Source: Phoronis australis (taxonomy: Eukaryota > Phoronida > Phoronidae). From it: DNA of 64,000 nt. A program made the translations under genes and the position numbers. Shown here piece by piece: positions 61,101 to 64,000 of the stretch. The stretch lies in contig NMRA01000511.1 in the NCBI GenBank assembly GCA_002633005.1, positions 216,084 to 280,083 of the forward strand, given 5' to 3'. Numbering within the stretch: the stretch's first letter is position 1; each line of letters starts with the position of its first letter. The notes beneath the pieces are model-generated. The model was not told the origin of the DNA, searched no databases, and worked only from the letters and a program-made list of their open reading frames with translations.

Positions 61101-64000
61101 ATCTGGAGTCTCTTTTGTAGTCGTTGTCGCTTCCATTTCTCCCTTATTTTCTCTCGTTTGGATAGAATAGGTGTGAAGCCGTTAGGATCAGTGGACGGAG
61201 TAAATATGATCGTGAAGATGTCTAATGACAAGACGAAACGTTGATTTGACATGAACTTTTTTATTTGTGCTTTGATCGTCCGGTTTTTAATCTTACTGTG
61301 GCCAAAAACTGGTTTAATTAAAATTCGCTTCCGTTTGAGTGTTGTAGTACGATCGCCCGAAGCTGAAGACGCATTTAAGTTCACTTGAGTCTGGTCTGTT
61401 GAGCACTGACCATTAGGGGAAGAGAAGAGCTGATTGTATATGTGTATAACGCGTGCTTGGACTTGAGTTCGTCTCCGCGTTCACCTCATTCATGAGGTGG
61501 AACAAAGCCTGGCCCATCAGTGTCCCTGCATCACAAAGGTGTGGGGCCCTGAGCTAGGCTCGACACCTCCCTTCCTGGATCACTCAACAAAAGGTAACAC
61601 TTCCAGCGCAAGAGTTAACCAACGCAGACGAGTCATCTTTGGAATGGTATATCTATATCTAACAAAAGACCATCGCTATTGTCTAGTACACAACCCGCTA
61701 CCCTGTGTAGTGCGGGCTCCCCAGAATTCTTAGCCAGGAAATCCCTGTATCATCTTCCTCCAGCCGCGGATGGGTTCAGACTCAAGAGCCAGCATGATTT
61801 CTGTGTCACCTGGCCCAAAACGGGAGCTAAAGGCACCCGAGGGATGTCAACAGAAGCCTGACCATCAACTACAACAATCGTGTATCCAATGCTATATGCA
61901 GTTTCCGACAGAAATTCCAAAAGTCTGTACTTTGAAGCGGTCACGACAGCAGGCAATGGCTAGCTACAAAGACAAACTCCCCAGGAAGGGAGGAGTGTTT
62001 TAGTCTAATCTCTACCGTTCGACCTAACCAGCTCGGATTACTCTAATGGGGAATAAATCTCCCAGCGAATAGCACCGTTGTGTTAAGAGCTTCGGACCTC
62101 ACCATTTAGTGTTGGACCTGATTTCCGTGTTCTTGATAACTTTCAATGGAAGTGGTTAATGACTCCGCCATTAGTAAGCACTCAGACAAGTTCTGTAAAT
62201 ACACAACAACCTTCCGTTTATTGTTCAAGTGAGCGATGTACAGGACACTCGAAGAATGTCCAAACTTGCCCCTACAAAATTTGGTACCTCATATCGCAAA
62301 AGTGATCGATCGGATTCATATAAGACTTTCAGATACCATGCTTTGAGTACTGTTCTCCAAAACGTTTTCGGCAAATTTTTGCGAGAGGGTCAAGGATTTG
62401 TATTAAATTGAAAATGAAATGATCATTTAAAAAACTGTCACACAATGTTTGGGATTTCATCCTATAAAAAACGAAATTTGGTCCAATTATTGATGGTTTT
62501 ATTTTGTAATGGATTTACTTTTTTTACTAAATTTTGTTAAAATGGCAAGGTTACGTGACCCAGATAGATGTTATAGCAGATTTGAATAATACTAAACATC
62601 AAAATCCACTTTCTGTTTTCAGAAAATGTATGTTTTTTCTAGGTACCCTTGCATTGTTGATGAGGTCCAACAAAATCATCAACTCTCAAGACCTTGAAAA
62701 TGATATTCGCAAAGTCGGAATTAGCATTTTATGAACTGAGCAGCTTTGAGCGTGGGCATCCAAAAGTGAGACAGGTAACATTTTCGAGGAAGGTGTTTAG
62801 CAAAGCAAGTCTCTCAGTGCGGAGCTTTTCTCTATTTCAGCTTGTTACAATCATGACTGTGAACACTTCTGTGTAGCGTCCACAGAGGGCTCTTACTCCT
62901 GTCTGTGCGCAGATGGATACATACTGGACACGTATAACAAGGTTTGCTTAGGTATGTTTGACGTCTTTATTGCTGCAGAGTTTGACACTTCGCCATAATT
63001 AATAAGTCCCAAAGGTCAAAAACCTTAAGTATATGATTAAACGTCTATTCCACCCACTCAGTCGTGACACTTTAACCCCTTCATACCAATGCGGTATTAG
63101 CTCCTTACATTTGTCCAAACAATGAAATGTATAAGTATTGGTTGGTAACAGCCCCTCATTGAAACAATCTTCGTTGGAGGAGCGACTGTACTTTTTGTCA
63201 GAAAATTTAATGTATACTCGCTTGTACTCTCTATAAAACCTCTTCTCTTCCGGTGTACTAACCTAGAGTACAGTGGTGCCATTAACTAAGTTCATAATGA
63301 ATCAAGACAAAACATACAATACACCATTATGGTCATCAATGTTCAGCAAACTATTACAAAACATTAAGACCGTGACATGCACTCATTTATCTCGCAATAC
63401 ATGTGTATGTGATTTTAGTAATATGTCAGTTGTCTGAAAAAGAACAGGAACTTAACACAGAACCGATCTTGAGGCCTTTTAAGAGCTTTATTTTAATAGC
63501 ATATTGCTAGTCAGTTTTGGCTCTTATCTAAAGTGGCCAGTCTTTCAGTTACAGCTGACTTCTTTGAAGGTCGTTTTCAGAGACGTCTTCAATTGGTTTG
63601 CAGCAAAGCGATACAAATACATGGTCGAAAAATGTCATTATAATTGAGGATGGTTCTAAGGGTATGACGCAACATAAAAATGGGAATGATAAAATTCCAT
63701 TTTATGAACGCTTTGTATATTAAGGTTGTTGAACCGTAACGTTTTGCAGAAGTCACCAAGCCGACCGGCCCATATTACGCCATCACCTATGGATCACAAG
63801 TGGCCCTGGTTGCCACGACCAACACATTGGACAAGACGTCCATATTAAGCGAGGTATCCCCTGATCCAGAGAATCAAATGTGGACTCGCGTTGATGTCAA
63901 CTACTACCAAAGGGCGCTATACCTGGTGAACTCTGCTGCAGACACCATCGACTTGATGAAGGTCAACAATATGAATTCCGTCACGAATGTAGTTAAAAAT
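34415..64000 (+). CDS. LRP-like receptor with YWTD beta-propellers and EGF-like modules, 5' part
   Basis: Fourteen exons, all in phase, give at least 757 residues; the gene continues past the window. Order: signal peptide (1-21, cut near SAG|QQ), YWTD propeller 1 (about 28-302), six-cysteine EGF-like module (303-345), propeller 2 (346-637), second EGF-like module (638-674), start of propeller 3. YWTD-type strands include YIYWVD, LVFFTD, LLYWSD and TLYWCD in propeller 1, and NVYWTD, YIFWAD and YVFIAD in propeller 2. A propeller straight after the signal peptide, with no LDL-A repeats, is the layout of LRP5/6/Arrow Wnt coreceptors. The sequence is divergent, however, so a lineage-specific LRP or nidogen-like protein is also possible. 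Many N-glycosylation sequons support an extracellular location. Confidence 0.85.
34497..37687. other. LRP-like gene intron 1, 5' part
   Basis: No exon, RNA or clear repeat recognised in this 3.2-kb stretch before the 432-bp tandem array. The phase-1 join of exons 1 and 2 needs no exon here. Confidence 0.55.
38026..38037 (-). promoter_or_regulatory. DR1-like motif, tandem-repeat copy 1
   Basis: TGACCTTTGACC reads GGTCAAAGGTCA on the minus strand, DR1 lacking one terminal base. It recurs one repeat unit downstream at 38458. Confidence 0.35.
38458..38470 (-). promoter_or_regulatory. DR1 motif, tandem-repeat copy 2
   Basis: TGACCTTTGACCT reads AGGTCAAAGGTCA on the minus strand, an exact DR1 consensus, 432 bp after the sister motif. 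Confidence 0.4.
38536..41688. mobile_element. 3153-bp DNA transposon with long terminal inverted repeats and TTA duplication
   Basis: The left end TAGTCGGTGGGCCAGAT and the right end (its reverse complement) bound the element. Similarity continues inward, with gaps, for about 150 bp on each side through TGTGAGTACTTT, AAAAAGTTCCCAC and TTGCACATTTTT. A direct TTA flanks both ends (38533-38535, 41689-41691). Three-base TWA duplications are typical of PIF/Harbinger elements. Inside are only broken frames, for example a decayed + strand stretch near 40300-40500 reading EFTVFRDVFLQFCLEF, so no active transposase is encoded. It sits within a copy of the local 432-bp repeat. Confidence 0.8.
41692..41900 (+). 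repeat. 432-bp tandem repeat, partial copy 3 after the transposon
   Basis: TACCTGTGCACCGAATTTG continues the sequence interrupted at 38535, and CGACCTTTGCACCAAACGCC at about 41760 matches the head of copies 1 and 2. Similarity fades by about 41850. Confidence 0.65.
41913..42136 (+). repeat. Hairpin-bearing minisatellite with AATAAG spacers
   Basis: Three units of AAAATTGAAGAAAACCCAG plus a hairpin TACTCTGCGC-TTACAC-GCGCAGAGTA (41967-41992, 42023-42048, 42109-42134), joined by AATAAG/AATAA runs. The 10-bp stem is perfect in two units; the third has a one-base mismatch and loop TTGTAC. Confidence 0.8.
42558..42582. repeat. TACATG tandem palindrome
   Basis: TACATG repeated three times then TATG. 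It is the densest example of ACATGTA words that recur through the window (for example 9930, 27058, 34850, 43617, 50347, 58856). Confidence 0.8.
42653..42847 (+). CDS. Short secreted-peptide-like reading frame (uncertain)
   Basis: The frame is open from 42620 to TGA at 42845-42847. It contains a hydrophobic stretch (VAYLGLLLVMANA) that looks like a signal peptide, then a basic run (KGKGRGKAK) and an amphipathic tail (VDVVGKILEQAEK) ending ARNK. The residue at the natural start is GTG; the first ATG (42692) falls inside the hydrophobic stretch, so an upstream exon or a lost start codon must be assumed. An AATAAA overlaps the stop codon. I do not recognise the family. It sits in intron 1 of the LRP-like gene, same strand, beside a foldback element. 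Confidence 0.25.
   Translation: MKYSVAYLGLLLVMANAVLKGKGRGKAKSVDVVGKILEQAEKTSASSEIVEFATMLLNDVARNK
42940..43252. mobile_element. Foldback (MITE-like) element in LRP intron 1
   Basis: Left arm (AATTTTGAAATTAAACG ... GAAGTTTGATTGTAA ... AATATTA) and right arm are reverse complements over about 60 bp with few mismatches. Each arm also contains a small hairpin, ACTTCACTAAGTTGAAGT. 313 bp; no coding sequence. Confidence 0.8.
43697..43771 (+). repeat. TGCG/TG microsatellite upstream of LRP exon 2
   Basis: (TGCG)n passing into (TG)n, about 75 bp, 140 bp before the acceptor of exon 2. A potential Z-DNA former. Confidence 0.95.
43913..44152 (+). CDS. LRP-like receptor exon 2 (propeller 1, first blades)
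   Basis: Acceptor ATTCCAG, donor GTAAGT, 240 nt, phase 1 in and out. It codes DYAFVSDSFKRAIWQVDL, then QYIYWVDNRNMNI, two YWTD-type strands, and an NSS sequon. Confidence 0.88.
44690..44861 (+). CDS. LRP-like receptor exon 3 (propeller 1)
   Basis: Acceptor TTTTCAG, donor GTATGC, 172 nt. It codes NSIGGLAVDENARLVFFTD and PTGIAVDPQNR, the G-L/I-A-V-D repeat that precedes each YWTD strand in LDL-receptor class B repeats. Confidence 0.9.
46054..46178 (+). CDS. LRP-like receptor exon 4 (propeller 1)
   Basis: Acceptor TATCAG, donor GTAAGT, 125 nt. The first G completes Arg. It codes LLYWSDPLKQTIEVSNYDG, a textbook YWTD blade, then an NGT sequon and MTYDQIG. Confidence 0.92.
46858..46960 (+). repeat. 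GTCGG-rich repeat family, diverged copy C
   Basis: CGCAAACTTTTGTCCGACAG followed by GACGAGTGGGCACACGACCAG repeats the copy A start (terminus, then GTCGACGACCAG-like text) with substitutions. An older member, in LRP intron 4. Confidence 0.5.
47398..47569 (+). CDS. LRP-like receptor exon 5 (propeller 1)
   Basis: Acceptor TTTTCAG, donor GTAAGT, 172 nt. It codes GHTLYWCDSVTHRIESYN, then QQIAVDNESIYYIS. Sequons NKT and NES are present. Confidence 0.92.
47779..47807 (+). repeat. TG microsatellite
   Basis: Short (TG)n with TGCG interruptions in LRP intron 5, about 210 bp after exon 5. Confidence 0.9.
48271..48386 (+). CDS. LRP-like receptor exon 6 (end of propeller 1)
   Basis: Acceptor CTTTTCAG, donor GTAATT, 116 nt. 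It codes NHIMYVNKMNASVMGQL and LEGLTLCKDDMLYK, the last blade before the EGF-like module. Confidence 0.87.
49245..49373 (+). CDS. LRP-like receptor exon 7 (EGF-like module 1)
   Basis: Acceptor CTGCAG, donor GTAAGG, 129 nt, phase 1-1 as is usual for EGF modules. Six cysteines: QCDKNNGDC, FIC, VKCQC, NC. The pattern C-x6-C-x3-C-x10-C-x-C-x12-C is the compact EGF-like fold that caps LRP propellers. Confidence 0.92.
49746..49950 (+). repeat. 205-bp purine-rich (GA)n tract
   Basis: Nearly pure purine run (GAGAGA, GGGGGG, GAGCGAGC) at the left edge of the decayed retrotransposon. Long mirror-repeat purine tracts can adopt triplex (H-DNA). It creates long spurious Arg/Glu or Ser/Leu frames. Confidence 0.95.
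49974..52080 (+). mobile_element. Decayed Gypsy-type LTR retrotransposon, internal region
   Basis: Several frames, broken by stops and frameshifts, read in retroelement order on the + strand: a primer-binding-site-like TGGTGCCAGAG near 49977, a gag start MAPPKSVASL (50104), a gag zinc knuckle with two C-x2-C groups (50655-50748), a protease-like DCGAEGN motif (50995 on, usually DTGA), and reverse-transcriptase blocks DWVNS, FDPKDLN and VDDTLPKLSG (51415-51580) and NDVIVFG (from about 51770), where the catalytic Asp pair is lost. It is non-functional. The 5' LTR is replaced by a purine tract; a 3' LTR may lie at about 52200-52300. It lies in LRP intron 7, same orientation as the gene. Confidence 0.8.
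52600..52870 (-). repeat. Dispersed repeat related to the 30440 element
   Basis: The reverse complement of 52612-52690 follows the same text as 30820-30895 (AAAAATTCGAG, AAGGCTGGGTGC). The adjoining part (52735-52865) resembles 6870-6965: GGACTTTTGT, TTTGTTTCTC, TGCGCGCATG. An old dispersed family with several fragments in the window. Confidence 0.5.
52953..53322 (+). repeat. 18-bp minisatellite (CTGTCACACCAAAGGGGC)
   Basis: About 20 degenerate units of CTGTCACACCAAAGGGGC, with TTGTCACACC and CTGTCAAACC variants, between the purine-rich tract and LRP exon 8 (which starts at 53541). The 18-bp period keeps a long open frame, which explains the 174-residue ORF there; no protein is inferred. Confidence 0.85.
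53541..53804 (+). CDS. LRP-like receptor exon 8 (propeller 2, first blades)
   Basis: Acceptor ATGATAG (poor pyrimidine tract), donor GTGGGA (non-optimal), 264 nt, phase 1-1. It codes GRYNHGTSLLYNMYTSS, MDLYYAKKSIVAFDRS and MDGTEKVYTIYEG. The frame is open through both boundaries, so the exact ends are less sure than for other exons, but both give in-phase joins. Confidence 0.8.
54513..54693 (+). CDS. LRP-like receptor exon 9 (propeller 2)
   Basis: Acceptor TTCTATAG, donor GTAGGT, 181 nt. It codes VHGVAVDWVHGNVYWTD, the most canonical YWTD blade of the gene, and KPWGIAVHPLMG. Confidence 0.93.
55182..55198 (-). promoter_or_regulatory. CTCF-like motif, reverse
   Basis: GCGCCATCTAGTGGCCA reads TGGCCACTAGATGGCGC on the minus strand, one of the best consensus matches in the window. 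It lies in LRP intron 9. Confidence 0.4.
55646..55798 (+). CDS. LRP-like receptor exon 10 (propeller 2)
   Basis: Acceptor TTGTCAG, donor GTAAGC, 153 nt. It codes YIFWADNINSGDLYK, IERSGLDGSERVAIV and PQALTIDYEGNR, a canonical LDL-receptor class B repeat. Confidence 0.94.
56110..57168. mobile_element. 1.06-kb inverted-repeat element in LRP intron 10
   Basis: It starts GTGACGTCACCGGAAAAGG and ends with the reverse complement of a close relative (GGGCAAAAG ... GTGACGTCAC). The similarity extends about 40 bp inward with mismatches. The terminal decamer GTGACGTCAC is itself palindromic. No coding frame and no target-site duplication seen; a non-autonomous DNA element is the likeliest reading. Confidence 0.5.
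57822..58128 (+). repeat. (TA)n-(GA)n microsatellite spanning an assembly gap
   Basis: (TA)n 57822-57853, (GA)n to about 57890, 153 N at 57904-58056, then (GA)n to 58128. The gap lies inside the microsatellite of LRP intron 10 and removes no exon, because exons 10 and 11 join in phase. Confidence 0.95.
58162..58279 (+). CDS. LRP-like receptor exon 11 (propeller 2)
   Basis: Acceptor CCTTTTCAG, donor GTAAGT, 118 nt, ending phase 0. It codes VCFTNVGMVQCVNYTGG and AHFTGMTIYH. Phase continuity from exon 10 (AG+G = Arg) and to exon 12 supports it. It lies 105 bp after the assembly gap. Confidence 0.82.
58340..58405 (+). repeat. tRNA-derived SINE-like segment
   Basis: An A-box-like TGCCTAAGTGG (58342) and a B-box-like GATTTCGAATCC (58385) are spaced as in a tRNA, with a GGACTCCCGTTTGGGAGA stem-loop between. 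The acceptor ends do not pair well, so this is probably a SINE head or tRNA pseudogene, not a working tRNA. It lies just after LRP exon 11. Confidence 0.45.
59813..59972 (+). CDS. LRP-like receptor exon 12 (end of propeller 2)
   Basis: Acceptor CTTTCAG, donor GTAGGC, 160 nt. It codes GYVFIADYRSSVRF and KPHGIVMYADDRQPKY, matching the closing blade (HGIVMYADDRQP) found before EGF modules in LRP proteins. Confidence 0.9.
59973..62840. other. LRP-like gene intron 12, residual sequence
   Basis: It holds the minus-strand basic frame (60992-61423) and, at 60280-60415, two imperfect half-copies of a CACTGAAAA ... GGTGMRCCRC segment with a GGGCTATAGCCC palindrome. The rest shows no feature. Intron 13 (62952-63750) is also empty. 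Confidence 0.5.
60992..61423 (-). CDS. Basic reading frame of unknown origin (uncertain)
   Basis: On the minus strand the frame is open from about 61423, just after a possible TCAG acceptor, to a TAA at its low-coordinate end. It has about 143 residues, rich in Lys and Arg (LKRKRILIK, REKIREKWKRQRLQKRL), ending in a Pro/Gly-rich tail. Its size and composition exceed the shadow ORFs around it. It lies antisense inside LRP intron 12. I do not recognise a domain; it may be a terminal exon of a small gene or a transposon-derived fragment. Confidence 0.2.
   Translation of the reverse strand, partial: SSPNGQCSTDQTQVNLNASSASGDRTTTLKRKRILIKPVFGHSKIKNRTIKAQIKKFMSNQRFVLSLDIFTIIFTPSTDPNGFTPILSKREKIREKWKRQRLQKRLQMVELYTLELPQGNKAPNPYGRRPSQGLNYGPFIRKN
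62841..62951 (+). CDS. LRP-like receptor exon 13 (EGF-like module 2)
   Basis: Acceptor TATTTCAG, donor GTATGT, 111 nt, phase 1-1. Six cysteines: ACYNHDCEHFC, YSCLC and KVC, with GSYSCLCADGY, a clear EGF-like signature. Too short to show in a standard ORF scan. Confidence 0.93.
63751..64000 (+). CDS. LRP-like receptor exon 14 (propeller 3 start, cut by window edge)
   Basis: Acceptor GTTTTGCAG, phase 1 in. It codes EVTKPTGPYYAITYGSQVAL, then RALYLVNSAADTIDLMKVNN, a diverged YWTD-type blade. It is open to the last base with no donor seen. Confidence 0.85.

Overview
The window is animal (metazoan) genomic DNA. Two multi-exon genes with clean GT..AG introns lie on the + strand, in long, repeat-rich introns, with one assembly gap of 153 N. 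Palindromic ACATGTA-type words are frequent and the repeats are those of a compact-to-medium invertebrate genome. I lean towards a marine invertebrate (deuterostome such as hemichordate, echinoderm or amphioxus, or a lophotrochozoan), but the sequence alone does not fix the phylum.

Left half (2610-29263): a complete ten-exon gene for an SLC22-family major-facilitator transporter of about 576 residues. All splice phases close in one frame. Intron 1 (about 14.9 kb) is full of small repeats and holds three THAP-zinc-finger-like traces (11016-11147, 12962-13069, 15970-16467). Other introns carry a foldback element (23883-24227), degenerate tandem repeats (about 26500-27700) and a perfect DR1 nuclear-receptor motif (21418-21430).

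Middle (29264-34414): the intergenic interval. It holds a short hAT-like element with a 6-bp target-site duplication (30440-30946) and nothing else I can support as a gene.

Right half (34415 to beyond 64000): the 5' part of a secreted or membrane-anchored LRP-type receptor. The order is signal peptide, YWTD beta-propeller 1, EGF-like module, YWTD propeller 2, EGF-like module, then the start of propeller 3. Fourteen exons are in phase (at least 757 residues) and the gene runs off the right edge. Its 9.4-kb first intron contains tandem ~432-bp repeats loaded with TGACCT half-sites. One copy was split by a 3153-bp transposon with a 3-bp TTA duplication; the sister repeats show the pre-insertion site. 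Then come a hairpin-forming minisatellite, a short secreted-peptide-like reading frame and another foldback element. Later introns hold a decayed Gypsy-type retrotransposon (about 49974-52080), an 18-bp minisatellite, a 1-kb inverted-repeat element and a tRNA-derived SINE-like segment.

The two genes share no obvious pathway: one is a plasma-membrane solute carrier and the other a lipoprotein/Wnt-coreceptor-type ectodomain. No standalone RNA gene, CRISPR array or complete autonomous transposon was found. The nearest candidates for something undescribed are the THAP traces, the GTCGG-rich repeat family with an outward terminal motif, the CTCF-like motifs around the transporter gene, and the DR1-bearing tandem repeat.
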